A DNA stretch of 64,000 nt from Brachypodium distachyon (lineage: Eukaryota > Streptophyta > Magnoliopsida > Poales > Poaceae): contig NC_016134.3 of NCBI RefSeq assembly GCF_000005505.3, positions 36,580,150 through 36,644,149 on the forward strand, read 5' to 3'. Below, in pieces: positions 23,381 through 35,123 of the stretch. The notes below the pieces were generated by a model. That model saw only the letters and a program-made list of their open reading frames with translations, was not told where the DNA came from and did no database searches. Numbering within the stretch: position 1 is the stretch's first letter; each line of letters opens with the position of its first letter. The position numbers and the translations under genes are program-made.

Positions 23381-23753
23381 AGGGCCTATTTAGATTGTAG
23401 GATTTTAAAAGATATTTGGAGAATTCTCATCCTCTGGTAGGAATGGAGTTGGCAAAATCCTATGGAATACATTCCTTCGGCCTCCATTCCATAGAAGTTC
23501 TAACATGAGTTTAAACCTGATTCTTTTTTTTTTCCTTTGAGAAGTCCAATGCATCTTACTTCTTCATCTCTCTACTTTCTCTCCTAATTCCAGTAATATT
23601 TCATATGTTCAATTCCTGTGCACCATCCAAAGACGGTACTACCCAAATTTCCGTGTTTGTAAATCCTATATAAGAAGAATTCAATATTTCAATAGTCAAT
23701 ACTGTGCTTTTCTTGTTTCTGCATTTCTAATCCCTGCAATCCAAAGAAGCCCT
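23381..23753. mobile_element. MITE with AGGGCCTATTTAGATTG ends
   Basis: Left terminus AGGGCCTATTTAGATTGTAG and inverted right terminus AGGGCTTCTTTGGATTGCAG match at 15 of 20 positions. Inner arms also pair (AGGATTTTAAAA versus ...ATTAGAAATG). The ends belong to the GGGCCT(G/A)TTTGGATTG style common to Tourist/Harbinger-like or hAT-like grass MITEs. The flanks read TA or CTA, and the duplication is ambiguous. Confidence 0.65.
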
Positions 23754-23909
23754 AGCTTGGTGGTTTGCAGGGTTTAACTCTGAGATTTTTCAAATGATGT
23801 CATAACTGAAAATTTCCATCCCTTTAGAAAATTCGCCGCACGGTGCAGTTGTCAACTTGGAATACAATGCTTCCTGCAGATAAGATGAAGTATTCTCAAC
23901 TTGTTGGAC

Positions 23910-24130
23910 TTTTTTTTTTAGGAAACACAGTACTAGTACGCACACATATACTCATCCCTATGGACGCACGCACGCACACCCTACCCCTATGAGCACCTCC
24001 GAGAGACTGGTCCGGCACATCATCTTGAGATTGACGAAGTCACCGCGCGTAGGCGTCTAGTAGTTGACGGATACGTCACTCCCACCGAAAGCACAACGCC
24101 GGTTAGGTCATATAATCAATCCAGAAAAAT
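23910..24130 (-). repeat. grass-wide retroelement 3' tail (SINE/LINE type)
   Basis: The plus-strand sequence CCCTATGAGCACCTCCGAGA followed by a GACTGGTCCGGCACATCATC block is a dispersed repeat I recognise from many grass genomes. On the minus strand it ends in GTGTTTCCTAAAAAAAAA, a poly(A) tail preceded by GTGCGTGCGTGCGT-type repeats. It is non-coding and probably retrotransposed. Whether it is a SINE or the 3' end of a LINE is not settled by the sequence. Confidence 0.65.
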
Positions 24131-24414
24131 GCGAGCAATCATGTCAAGTCGGGAGAGTTGAACCTGAACCAACCACCTGAGTTACTCTCAGTTCGCTTCA
24201 CCTTTTGGATGTAAGAAGAGAGATAATCAAACGCCGGAAGATTTGAGGTAGTTAGAACATCCCTGGCTGTCGATTTGTTCCAAAATATGTGCCGTACCAA
24301 GAAAAAATGGCAGTGGCACAACGCATCACCGGAAACGGTGACGAACCATGGGCACTTTTGCATATCTCGTGGCAAAACAGCTTACGCAACCTTGACAAGT
24401 CCGCAGCTATAGGC

Positions 24415-24605
24415 CCTGTTTGGTGGGTTTAAAACTGTTTTTTGACTTTTGCTTTATAAGTCACAAAAGCATCTAAATAGTTGCTTTTGATTTTCCCGTT
24501 TTGCTTATACCATCATCTAACAATATCAAATCAAATGTCAAAAACCAAAACCATAAACACTTAATTTGGTACTTTTGTGACTTATAAGTCAAAAGCAATT
24601 TTAAT
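24415..24605. mobile_element. MITE remnant (GGCCCTGTTTGGTGG end)
   Basis: Starts GGCCCTGTTTGGTGGGTTTA and contains a TTTTGACTTTTGCTTTATAA arm that pairs with TTATAAGTCAAAAGCAATTT near the right end. The right terminal GGGCC is missing, so the copy is truncated or diverged. Confidence 0.6.
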
Positions 24606-26205
24606 CGATCAGGACCATATATTCGTATCTATATGCACATGTGCATGCACTGTTAAAAAACTGCAATGGGTATTCAGCCTGGAAATTAAGCCCACGTGGG
24701 CGACCAATTTTAAGCATGGATGGGATGGAAGTTTAGTGTGCTACTCAACGACTCAAACCGACCACTCTCTGTTACGCTGCCTTTCTATACATGACAGTGA
24801 GTCAGTGACAGCACGGCTAGAGCTAGTCAGCTAGCGCCGTCCAAACCATGAGGATAAGAAAGGGCGGCAATGGTGATCGTCGATTCCGGGGCTGTCAATC
24901 AGTACGACCGAGCCGACATGTAAAGCGGCACGTCAAGGCCAACCTGGCGCACACTCATCTAACACGGACGGGCCAACGGGCCACCGGCCGGCCGACTGCC
25001 ACACAAGCTGAAATAAAAAAAAGCGTTTGTCAAGTACACCTGCAACGGCGTGCAATACAGTACTGTACGTCGACATGCATGCAAGGATCAACTCAACATG
25101 CTGTGGCCGGTACTCTGGTCCCATGCAGTATCATATGGGTCGATCGGGTCACGTACTAGTACGCCGTACATATGTTTGCGGTTGCCACGCCCTTGCAAAG
25201 GCTGAAACTGAAAGTGTTGTGGCTTGTGAATGCCAGCTCCGCGGTGTACTCTACTCGATCCCTTGGATCTTGACTTGCGGTTGTCTGCAGTGAAAGGTAG
25301 GTTTAATTTACACTTTACAATGGTGAAGTAGAGTAGTACTGAGGTCAAACAATAAAGATTGCGGTTCATTTTTTTTTTTTGCTGTTTTCTTGGCTGAGCA
25401 TATGCTATCTCATTATGTGCTACAAACTCTAGCTAGGTTTCGGTCCTGTTAGCACATTTGTGTAGTTAGGAGTATCGGAATGGCTGGTCAAGTATGTCGT
25501 TGTACCCAGCATACTACGTTGTCCTCGACGCTATGACAGCAAAAACGCACAGAGCATCACATGATTCTTCTCGACGTACCTAGCGTGTGTGGGCCGTGGG
25601 CACGTACTCAATTAGTTTTCTTACTAATTCCTTTCTTAAAGCTGGAGTTGTTGATTTCGATCACCATCTAACCACATACTTATTGCCCACGTGTGTGATG
25701 GATGGTCCAGGTTCACATCGATGGATCGTGACGAGACCCGGCAACAGGGCAGGGACTCGACCGAACAGCCGAATCGACCTCAACCTTGACCGTCTCTCTT
25801 AAGAGGCGCAGACCCGACCCGTCTGCGCGACGCCCTGACCGGCTCAGGCTGGCTGCCACGGCACGAAACCCCTGGGCCCTCCTCTGACTGACTGACGGCG
25901 GGCCTGCGCTCCGCTGCGGCTACATGCATGCCCTATCAATGAATGCGTAAAGGGATCCTATGTCTCGACCTTAGCATAGCTGCGCTGCTGTTCCTCGATT
26001 AGATTCCATCACCGGACCTAGCTAGCAGCAGAATTTGCTCTGCAATGGCAGCCTTGCAATGTTGGTTTGGAGGCCTTATTTATTTTGTTTCTCTATTCCT
26101 CCCTGATCGATCATCATTAGCTAGCTACTGCCTCCTACAATATACAATAGGACGTATTAGCTTTTTTTAATATAAAGTTTGGTCATAAATTACTCTAATA
26201 ATATA
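24606..26205. other. intergenic, no gene recognised
   Basis: No gene. A perfect 8-bp hairpin GCGCAGAC/GTCTGCGC (25806-25828, 7-nt loop) sits in a GC-rich patch. The rest is unremarkable. Confidence 0.45.
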
Positions 26206-26289
26206 CTCCTTCCGTTTAACAAAAGATGTCTCAAGTTGAGACATGATTTGGTGATTAAAGTTGAGACATACTTCATTGGGCGGAGAGAG
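26206..26289. mobile_element. Stowaway MITE (short)
   Basis: CTCCTTCCGTTTAACAAAAG with the ATGTCTCAA motif, inverted at the right end, flanked by TA on both sides. At 84 bp it is an internally shortened relative of 4868-4990 and 9085-9207. Confidence 0.85.
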
Positions 26290-29133
26290 TAGTATAATTA
26301 TAGGACATAAGTTGATATCCATTATATTTCTATTCAACAATATTTGCTTATGGTTATGATTTTAATCACATTAATCACATATTAATTGAGTAACTTGTGG
26401 TGAGAGGTTTGGTCAACCGAAACCTATGCCCCTTGTTGTTGTACCGTACTAGATAGCGGCCAAGTGCAACATACCGATCGACTGAAAGTAGTTTTCAAAC
26501 TTTCATTCCCTGGTCATGGTCCTGGGACACTTGAGTATACTGGTAGTAGTAGTCTCAGACTTTCTTTCTTTTCCTTATGCCCGATCCGATCAGTGGATCA
26601 TGTGCCAGAAGATCCAGGCGGAGTTGATGGCTAGCTGGCCGGCAGATTGCTCATGAGATCTTTGACGGCTCGTCTTGCCCAGGTCTTTCTCTGGATCTAG
26701 CATTCTGGCTATAATTTGGAGCAGCTTGGATAGGGGCTGCCTAGTTAGCGGAGCTACGGGCAAATGCTATACGGCGGTCGATTCCAACAGGGCGACAACT
26801 ATTTAACCCGAGCCATCGTGTCTTCTTTCTCCCCGATCGATCTGAGCGTGCCAGTTTCCCTTTTTTTTATGAGAATAGTGTGCCAGTTTTCCTTTTTTTT
26901 TGAATGGACGTGCCAGTAATCGAGCTGAGACCTCAATCCAAAAATTACTTGGGCCGTCTTGGGCCTTCCTGCTCTCATTTTGATACTTCTAAAAAAGGAA
27001 GGCCTAAAATTCCCTAACCACAATTTTGGAGACGGGCTTTCAATTTTTTAAAGAACTTTCAAAATTCAGAAACAAAAACATTCTATTCAACTTCTAAAAA
27101 TTATTAAAAAGTGCAATTAAAAAAAATGGGACACAACTTTCTATTTTTCACAAAAAAATTAGGGCAACTTTTAATTTTCCTAGTTGCAACTTCCAAATTT
27201 TCTAGAAAAACTTCTTTTCAAAATAGATGACATTTCATTTTTACAGCTTTTAAAATCCTTAGGAGTTAGGTTAATTTAGGCACAATCCTTAGGAATCTAA
27301 CATCTCTATTCCTCAGAAACGAATGATACACATACGAAAAATTCCTGAGATTTGAAATCCTGTAAAAGTCTTCTAGAAATACTAAAAACAGAATTAGCCC
27401 TTTGTACAAATCAAACAGGCCCTAACAAAGAGTTTAGACTTTAGAGATAGAGGAAAAGCTTTGTTCAGGGCCATATATGAGAAGGGGCCAGTGTGAAATT
27501 TAAAATTAGGTATTTCCTACAATAAAATCTATCTACTAAAACATGTTTCTACACTCTTTTACATATATCACCGAAATGCAATTCTCTAAAGAAACATATT
27601 TTCAAGAAACTTAAAGATCACATACCCTTTCTGAGATCGCGTGAGCTCTCCACTCCATATTTTCTATTTCTTGAAGATGCTGCAAAAATAAAGTAAAAAA
27701 TAAACAGGAAATATGACGTGTTTTAAACCGGAGAACGTTCATGGAGACTAAAAAAGATCAAATTAGATTGTTAGACTCGAAAAGAACACACATCTGCGAG
27801 AGTTCAAACGCAAGGAAGGACGATCGAGGGCGGATAATAAGATCGGATGTGAACTCTTTTATAAAAAGAAAAGAGAATTGTGAGATTAGATGAAACGGTT
27901 GAGCTTGGTTACTAACATGATATGGAGACTCACAAAGTCATTGACCAGATATTGCCTTTTATTTTTGAAAATTCTAGTAGGTCTATTTTGTGTGTGTTAA
28001 TTCCTCATATGCTTTTAATATATGAATAGATGAGCCAAAACGTGTAATTAATCTTAACAAAAGGCACCGTGGTCCAGCCAAGCATCTCCATTCATGATCA
28101 GCTGGTGCTCATCATGAAAATCTTCAGCCAGGCACACACACGGATGATGTTTCCCCTCACTCAGCCCCAAGCCAAGAATCATCACGCTGACGGCCTGACC
28201 TGACTGACTGCATCCATCCGGAAAAGAAGTTAGAAAAGAGGAAGAGAGTCACGACCCTCCTGCCTTTGGCTCGTTCTCGTTCAAAAGGCACAGCATCTCG
28301 CACACATGCATAATGAATGGTTTGGTCCGGCCGGGACGGTCAGGCATCGCCTTTCCTCGCTCTGCCTTGTTTTGTTTGCATCTGCGCTGCCCTGCGCACA
28401 ATCATAGAAAGCCCACGCTACTCGTCGACCCAGTACTCCAACACTAACAAAGTTACCAGCCGAAAGCAAACGCACCAAAAGCAGAACAAACACCGATTGG
28501 TTCTTGCTCTAGATTTGGGGTTTCAGTTGTGTATGATTGAGCTGGCTTTTAACTGTTTTACAAAATAGCTGAGGACATGCTGAGATGTGTTTTGTTTTCT
28601 CTTAGCTCTGTATGAACTGAGTCGGTATATTCTGGTTTGAATCTCTTAAGATCGTTTATGAGTCGGTTTTCTGCTTCGATGCATTCCCTCTCCCAAACTC
28701 AAACACACAGATTGCCCATACCCCCTTCTGTTAGGAGGGCACGATCGTCAATTCAGATTATTATTTTTACATTAACTTGGTGGAGAATCAAACAGGCTGC
28801 GAGAGGATGTTGGAGGAAGGAGGCACTGATGCGCTGCGAGGAGGGCGGCGACGGCGCAAGCAAGCAACCAACAGGTTTGGAGATGAGAAAGTGGAAGATG
28901 AGAAAAAAAATCGGATTTTTTGTTTTAATTTTTTTTATCAACATGAAAGGTCGTCTATAATACCTTTTTGAATTTGGGAGGACGCAGCGAAAGAGGCCTC
29001 TCACGAGTGTTATCCAAGAGAAACGAAAATGGTGACACATGAGTTAGCAAATAGTGCAAAGCAAGAAGGATCGGCCGGTACTTGGCTAAATGATCATCTT
29101 AATTTCTTTTCTAATCACTTTCCCTGATCAATG
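26290..29133. other. intergenic, one MITE-like stretch
   Basis: No gene recognised. About 27236-27425 ends in CAAATCAAACAGGCCCTAAC, the typical outer end of a GGGCCTGTTTG MITE, with AAATCCTTAGGA / TCCTGAGATTTGAAATCC arms. Two plus-strand frames near 28300-28960 lack any family signature. Confidence 0.4.
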
Positions 29134-29960
29134 TCGTAGAGCTTTTTTACGGTATCCCGGATTTAATATGAGCCGTTTATTTGTCCCAATCTAATGGCTA
29201 CAATTGAGTGGTACTCCAACTCAATCCCACGGAGTACTTAGCGAAAAAACTAGGGAGTACCACGAATTGGATGGCAAATTAGTAATTATGTAAGGTATTT
29301 TGGTTTTTTTCTTTTTTGGTTCACATTTAAGAAAAATAGAAAAATTTCTCTTCGTTCCTGATCTAATCCCCGGGCGGGCGGAGGCCACCGCCTGGGCGGC
29401 TGCGCCGGCTGAGGGAAAGATGCCGCCGCCTCAAGGGCGTTGCGCCGGTTGAGGGGAAGAGGCCACGGCCGCCGCCCTATTCCGCCGCCTCAAGGGCCAC
29501 CGCTCAGGTTCAGGGGAAGAAGAGCTCATGATTGAGCGGCCATTGCCATGAAGGCCTGTGGCTTGGCGGCCGAGCTGGCGGAGGGAAAAGGTATGTTGCG
29601 CCTGCGGGGGATACGACAAGGCCGCTGCGCCGACGAAGGTGTCTCAGTGGCCGTGCTGGCGGCGCTCTGGAGATCGGGACAGGGTGGCGGCAACGCTCTG
29701 GAGATCGGTTCAGGGTGCTGTGAGGCGCACGGGCTGCGGGGCTCTCCGGCGGTGTGTGTGTGTGGGGCTGGGGGCGAAGCAGTCAGGCGGCGGCTGAGCG
29801 AAGCTCGTCGATCGGTCTGGGTCGAACCAGGCTGGAATATGGAACATATACAATCCGATGATGGATGGAAATACGAAAGTACCCTTTTGTTATCAGCCGT
29901 TGATGCCTTTGGTACTCCAAGGTATGTTTTTGGAGTACCGGGTACCGTAAAATTAACATG
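29134..29960. mobile_element. GC-cored Mutator-like MITE with palindromic ends
   Basis: The left end GAGCTTTTTTACGGTATCCC and inverted right end GTTAATTTTACGGTACCCGG share TTTACGGTA(C/T)CC. Just inside each end lies a second palindrome: GGTACTCC...GGAGTACT at 29211-29238, and GGTACTCC...GGAGTACC at 29909-29938. The core (29370-29810) is strongly GC-rich and contains a 59-bp direct duplication (CCGCCGCCTCAAGGG at 29423 and 29482). The termini and layout match the larger element at 57339-60896. No target duplication is resolved. The open frames inside are composition artefacts. Confidence 0.6.
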
Positions 29961-30317
29961 TATGGAAGCTAATGAACTTCGCTTTCTGTAAAAACAAAAA
30001 CCACTTCCCCTGTCCAAAACAAAAATGTTGGCAGTATAATCAGCATTCTGACAGGAATGTAAGCGTATAAGGTCGAAGCCACCTGCTTGTTAGTAGTTAA
30101 CATGGCATCTTCCTTAAATTGGAGGATCTCAAACTGATTGCTTAATTAGCTCGGGCACGTTGTCACGTCGTACAGCATCAATCAGGTAACCAATAACAAA
30201 TTGCACAGAAGAATGTGAATTGCGTACCCTAGCGCGGCAAAACCAACCACGTCATCTCAACATCTCTTAAAAACAAACAAAAGAAAAATATAAACAACTC
30301 GATCGATCAGAATACGA
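29961..30317. other. 3' flank of the first GT31 gene
   Basis: Non-coding; it should contain the 3' untranslated region of the minus-strand gene. No further structure noticed. Confidence 0.4.
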
Positions 30318-31286
30318 TCACGGCAAGTGGTACAGAGTGGAGGAGCTGTTGACCTCCTGGGTGACGTTGAAGTACCTGAAGGCAGCCGCCCACCGGCGGT
30401 TGTCCTTGAGCATGTGCACGGCCACGGTGTCCGGCCGGAAGTTGTCCATGTACCAGTTGAGGTCGTACATCCGGGGCTTGAGGCTGTATCGGTTCTTGCC
30501 CCTGCCTCCGATGCCGAGCCACTTCCCGAAGAGGAGGTCCTCGGGCCCGTGGGTGTCGTTATGCCGCAGGATGTCCTCGTTGTCGGACACCCACGCCGCG
30601 ACGTCCCAGGACACGACGTACCCCATGCCGTGCATGAACGGCATGGGGTCGTCGCCGACGGCGAAGCCGTGGCCCAGGTACACGTCGCGGCGGGGCTTGG
30701 GGCGGAGCTCCTCCGCCATGGCGGCCACGCGCAGGTACGTGTCGTCGTCAGTCTTCATGACGTAGTCGTATGGCGCGGCCGCGAAGAGCCGGGGCACGGA
30801 GGAGAAGTACTCGTGCGTCTTGCCGTCGTTCATGTTCTCCGTGCAGTTGAGGATCAGGACGTCGCCGTGGCGCGCGGCCTCGAGGGACACGAGCACGCGC
30901 TCCGTCGGGTCGGCCACGTCGCAGAACACGAAGCGCACGTCGACGTGAGCGTAGGCCGGCGCCGGGGGCTGCAGCGCGTAGGCCAGCCGCACGATGTCGC
31001 GCCGCTCGTGCCGCGCGGGCGTGGTCAGGACGCCTACGAGGAGGCGGAACTCCGGCGCCGTCGTCGGGGACGCGTCGTCGGCCTTCTTCTCGGCTCCGGA
31101 GGCGGCCGCTTCGGTGGCGGGGAGGACGGGGCAGAGCACGACGCCGAGGCCGTCGGAGCGGACGTGGGAGGAGCCGAGGCTCGGGAGGACGAGCACCGCG
31201 GCGAGGAGGCCGAGCGGCACGAGGAGGAGGTACGGGGTGCAAAGCGTCGACGCCTGGAACGAGGACGACGAAGAAGTGGGCTTCAT
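30318..31286 (-). CDS. GT31 family glycosyltransferase (beta-1,3-galactosyltransferase-like), copy 1
   Basis: Intronless gene for a 322-residue type II Golgi membrane protein. A short cytosolic tail is followed by one transmembrane helix (about 17-38), a Ser/Ala-rich stem and a Galactosyl_T (GT31) catalytic domain from about 80. Hallmarks are RRDIVRLAYALQ (95-106), the metal-binding DDD of MKTDDDTYLRV (180-182) and the acidic GPEDLLFGKW motif (247-256). It probably transfers galactose or N-acetylglucosamine from a UDP-sugar in beta-1,3 linkage to a glycoprotein or arabinogalactan acceptor; the acceptor cannot be read. The frame is open far upstream, but the ATG at 31286 is chosen because it places the membrane anchor at the N-terminus. 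Paralogues follow at 34161 and 37725. N-glycosylation sites NCT and NVT are present. Confidence 0.9.
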   Translation of the reverse strand: MKPTSSSSSFQASTLCTPYLLLVPLGLLAAVLVLPSLGSSHVRSDGLGVVLCPVLPATEAAASGAEKKADDASPTTAPEFRLLVGVLTTPARHERRDIVRLAYALQPPAPAYAHVDVRFVFCDVADPTERVLVSLEAARHGDVLILNCTENMNDGKTHEYFSSVPRLFAAAPYDYVMKTDDDTYLRVAAMAEELRPKPRRDVYLGHGFAVGDDPMPFMHGMGYVVSWDVAAWVSDNEDILRHNDTHGPEDLLFGKWLGIGGRGKNRYSLKPRMYDLNWYMDNFRPDTVAVHMLKDNRRWAAAFRYFNVTQEVNSSSTLYHLP

Positions 31287-31376
31287 GGCGCGGGCGCGCG
31301 CGCGTGACAGGGAGTCCGGTGAAATGAAATGAGATGAAAGGATGGCGCCGACTGAACGGACGCGCGCGTGCACTTG

Positions 31377-31383
31377 ATTATAA
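31377..31383 (-). promoter_or_regulatory. possible TATA element of GT31 copy 1
   Basis: TTATAAT on the minus strand, about 90 bp upstream of the ATG at 31286. Position is right for a core promoter; the match is imperfect. Confidence 0.35.
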
Positions 31384-34160
31384 GCAGACGCGAACACGAA
31401 CTTACGTATGCGGTTGATGATCGACGTGGGACTGATTCGCGTATACAAAAGCTGGTTGAATCGTTCGGGCGGACACGCGGCCGTCCAGACCGTGTGTGCG
31501 CTGCTCTTTTTCTTTGTTGATCTAGGGCGACAAGGAATCGATCTGCGTGGTTCATCGGATCTTTCCGTGCGTAATGGTGGGAGACGTGTCAACGTCGTCG
31601 GTGGGAGGCCGAAATGCCCGAGAACCATATTATATTTCACTTCGAAAACGAACCACGATTACCCATTATTCATTCATTCAGATCCCCTGAGGTCATGAGG
31701 ATGCATGAAGTATGGCTTGGCACGGCACGTCGGCGACATCGCTGCTACTGTAGCTTTGCTCGCTAGCTCGTCTGCTTCGCATGATGGAGGCAGGGCAGCG
31801 GCAAGAAGGTCGCCGGGAAGATGCTACTTTGTCGGATGCCACTTACTTGATGTATGACGCGTACGTGGTTTCCCTCGCCGCCGGCAGGCCGTATGACCAA
31901 ACATGAGATCTCGACTATACAATTTTCATCGCGTTGCTTTCTTCGGAAAATGCAGGTTCTTCGGTAAAAACTGGCGAGCTAGCGACGCATAATAGGTAAC
32001 AGAGCCTACAAGAAGAACTGCATTTGACATTTTTCACACATCAAAAAACCGAAAAGAAAATACTTCCTCGATCCCATATTAAATGACTTAAATTTGCCCG
32101 TCTAAATACATGCAATATTTCGTCACTTAATATGGGATGGATGGAGTATCATCCAACCCACCATCAAAAGGTTATATGTTTTGATTTATTATCATGTATA
32201 AATGACACACATATACACTTTTCGACGTTCCTAACCTGTCATGTCTGCCCTCACGGTAGAGGAGAGAGCCATCATCCACAATGCTACGGGGAAACCCGCC
32301 ATAAGCTTCCGTTAGGTGGTTGTCTTGGCTAGGCTAATGGCCTCTGTACATGATCTCATCCTACATGTCTTTATGTCTTAACAAAACTAGCATAATAGCC
32401 GTGGTACGGTCTAAAAAAATATACATATACAATTATGTAACAACAATCTTCTCCTTTTAGTTATCTATTATCTTAAATCATTGATTCATATTAATTATCA
32501 TCTCGATGATTTGCGTCAAATCAATAAGTGATAGAACAAAAAAAAAGGTAACGCCGCCGGCAGGCGACGGACCACCATCACCAATTGAGTCTTTTATAAG
32601 AGTAAAGATAAAAGTGGCGATGCTTCATTTCGTCCAAAAGAAAACATATGATGACTAATATGGTTTTATTAGAAAATGGAATCATAATGATCACCAGAAA
32701 TGTTTCCATGACCTGTGACACGTGGCATGAATGTCTCCCGAAACAATAAATTTAGAATTCAAACCTCGACTTTCCTCCGCTTGGCTCACTTAGGCCTCCT
32801 AATATATGACTATTTGTCCACCTTAGCCCCTAGCTATGGACTATTGATAAAGTGGCATGGATTACGCCGCTTAATCAAATTAATGCACCTAAGATCAGGA
32901 TTATAACTAGCGTGGCATTTAGCTTAAAGGAGTATCATCAATGAGTAGTGAATAAATATGTGATGATCATATATGTCTACAAGACCATGTAGGGTTCCAA
33001 CACACACCCTTGGTGGTATAGGAAAGAGCTTTGGACATATAAGGAATAAGCGAACAAGCCAGGTTGGAGAAAGGTTGGTTGGTCGCATTTATAAAGGATC
33101 ATCCTCAAGTGCTACTAGGTACGGGTTCCCGACGATAAGCCGCAAGGTTGGTCGCATTTATAAAGGACCCACGAACCGTATGAGGCGACAAGCCAGGTTG
33201 GAGAAGCAACAAGTCACGACTCATAAGCCACAAGAATGTAGAAGCCAAAGCAACAAGGAATCCCGACCGAGTTAGTAATCTAGCAATAGCACCCTTGATA
33301 TCGTGAGATAATGAACACATTTGCAGGACGTAGGGCCCTATCGGGCTGAACCTAGGTAATTTGGTTACTGGCATATCTGCGAAGTCAGCAAGGTATCCTC
33401 TTGTCGCCCTCGACAGCCCCTTCTTGTAACGCTCATCGCATGATCATTGTAAAGATCTATTACTAGATAGATCATCATCGAGTACCGAGCCACTCCATAC
33501 GGTGACATTGTCGGTTCTTCTCTCTATACCACATCAGAGCCTTGGAGCGGGGTATCGTCTGATCACGATCCTCCTAGTCATTCAGGATAGCCCCCATTTC
33601 TTCCAACTGGTTCGTTTATGGCAACAAGTTAGGCGTTTAAACTGGACCATAGTCATACTTAATTTAGTGGGGTTAAATGTGTTAAGCTAACAGTTTGAGG
33701 GGAAATATGTTTTTTTTTCTTCTTGAATTGATTTCTAAGATAATTTAGGTAATTCCATCGCATTTGCTTAGGTCACCCTACTTTTTTTATTCTTTTTGAG
33801 AAAAGGTTTTCAGCCCAGCTTTATTAGAAGGCAAACTTGGGTCACTCTACTGGTTATGAAAGAATGAACAACACTGTCATGACGCCATCAAAGAACTTCA
33901 CCAAACCAAACCGTAGGCCGGTCCATGCAGTCGTCACAGCAGCGTCCAAAAAGCAATCCCCCCAGATGCTTCGGCTTTCCGGGTGGCTTCGAGCGGGTCA
34001 ACACATGGCATTCCGTTCGCGTACGTCACAACTAACGCATGATCGACCGAAATCTCAATTAAATAGTAATAGATAGAAACAACTGGCTAACAATCAGCAC
34101 GAGCAAAGAAACAAGAAAAAACCCAGAAGATGTACAGTACAGAATGGATGGATGGACCGA
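31384..34160. other. spacer between GT31 copies 1 and 2
   Basis: No gene. It contains a Stowaway (32063-32146). Around 33000-33200 an internally repeated stretch has GGTCGCATTTATAAAGGA twice about 85 bp apart, and AGCCAGGTTGGAGAA twice. This looks like debris of a larger retroelement of unknown family that continues to about 33660. Confidence 0.45.
32063..32146. mobile_element. Stowaway MITE (short)
   Basis: CTTCCTCGATCCCATATTAA and the inverted right end (ATATGGGATGGATGGAG) pair over about 20 bp. TA flanks both sides. Length is 84 bp. Confidence 0.85.
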
Positions 34161-35123
34161 TCACGGCAGGGGCAACCGGTGATACAGCTTGGAGGACGAC
34201 GACTGCTTGATCCCCGCGGTGACGTTGAAGTAGTTGAACGCGGCCGCCCAGCGGCGGTTGTCCTTGAGCATGTGCACGGCGACGGTGTCGGGCCGGAAGT
34301 TGTCCATGCCCCAGTTAAGGTCGTACATCCGCGGCTTGAGATCGTACCTGTTCTTGCCCTTGCCGGCGAGGTTGAGCCATTTCCCGACCATGAGGTCCTC
34401 GGGCCCCAGCGTGTCGTTCCGGTCCAGGATCTCCGCCGCCGTGGACACCCAGGTCGCCACGTCCCAGGACATCACGTACCCCATCCCGTGCATGAAAAGC
34501 ATCGGGTCCCCGCTCATGTTGTACCCGTAGCCCAGGTACGCGTCGTCCCGGGGCTTGCCCCTGAGCTCGCCCACCAGCGCCGCCACCCGCAGGTACGTGT
34601 CGTCGTCGGTCTTCATCACGTAGTCGTAGGGCGCGGCCGCGAAGAGCCGGGCCACGGAGGAGATGTAGGCGTACGTCTTGCCGTCGTTCATGTTCTCGCC
34701 CGCGCACGAGTCGTCGAGCACCATGATGTCGCCGTGTTGCATCTCCTCCAGCGACACCAGCGTGGCCTCCGTCGGGTCCGTGACGCGGCAGAACACGAAG
34801 CGCACGTCCACGCGCGCGTACGCGGGAACCGGCGGCTGCAGCGCGTAGGCCAGGCGCACGATGTCGCGCCGCTCGCGCAGCTTCGGCATGGTCAGGATGC
34901 CGACCAGCAGGCTCAGCTCGGGCTCGGGCTCGGCCTGCGCTGGAATTGGTGGCACGACGGTGTGGTGGTGGTGGTGGGCGGCGCCGGTGCGGCGGTTGCA
35001 GAGGACCCCGATGCCATCGGAGCCGGAGGAGCGGTTGAGGGACGGGAGCAGGAAGACGAGGAACAGGATGGCGAGAGGGGCGAGGAGGAGGTAGGAGCTG
35101 AACGAGGGCGTCTTCATGGTCAT
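34161..35123 (-). CDS. GT31 family glycosyltransferase, copy 2
   Basis: Intronless gene for a 320-residue type II membrane glycosyltransferase, closely related to copy 1. N-terminal anchor at about 10-28, a variable stem with a His run (50-54), and a catalytic domain from about 71 with RRDIVRLAYALQ (85-96), MKTDDDTYLRV (DDD at 173-175) and GPEDLMVGKWL (240-250). Identity with copy 1 is very high from the RRDIV motif to the end, apart from the loop after the GD(I/V) strand, where copy 2 has two extra residues (DDSCAGEN versus NCTEN). The stems are unrelated, as expected for recent tandem duplicates with relaxed stems. ATG codons at 35123 and 35117 are both possible starts. Reaction as for copy 1; acceptor unknown. 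Confidence 0.9.
   Translation of the reverse strand: MTMKTPSFSSYLLLAPLAILFLVFLLPSLNRSSGSDGIGVLCNRRTGAAHHHHHTVVPPIPAQAEPEPELSLLVGILTMPKLRERRDIVRLAYALQPPVPAYARVDVRFVFCRVTDPTEATLVSLEEMQHGDIMVLDDSCAGENMNDGKTYAYISSVARLFAAAPYDYVMKTDDDTYLRVAALVGELRGKPRDDAYLGYGYNMSGDPMLFMHGMGYVMSWDVATWVSTAAEILDRNDTLGPEDLMVGKWLNLAGKGKNRYDLKPRMYDLNWGMDNFRPDTVAVHMLKDNRRWAAAFNYFNVTAGIKQSSSSKLYHRLPLP

Noticed and set aside
32970..33670. Possible LTR retrotransposon between GT31 copies 1 and 2
   Set aside because: Internal repeats exist, but I find no paired long terminal repeats, primer-binding site or polyprotein motif.
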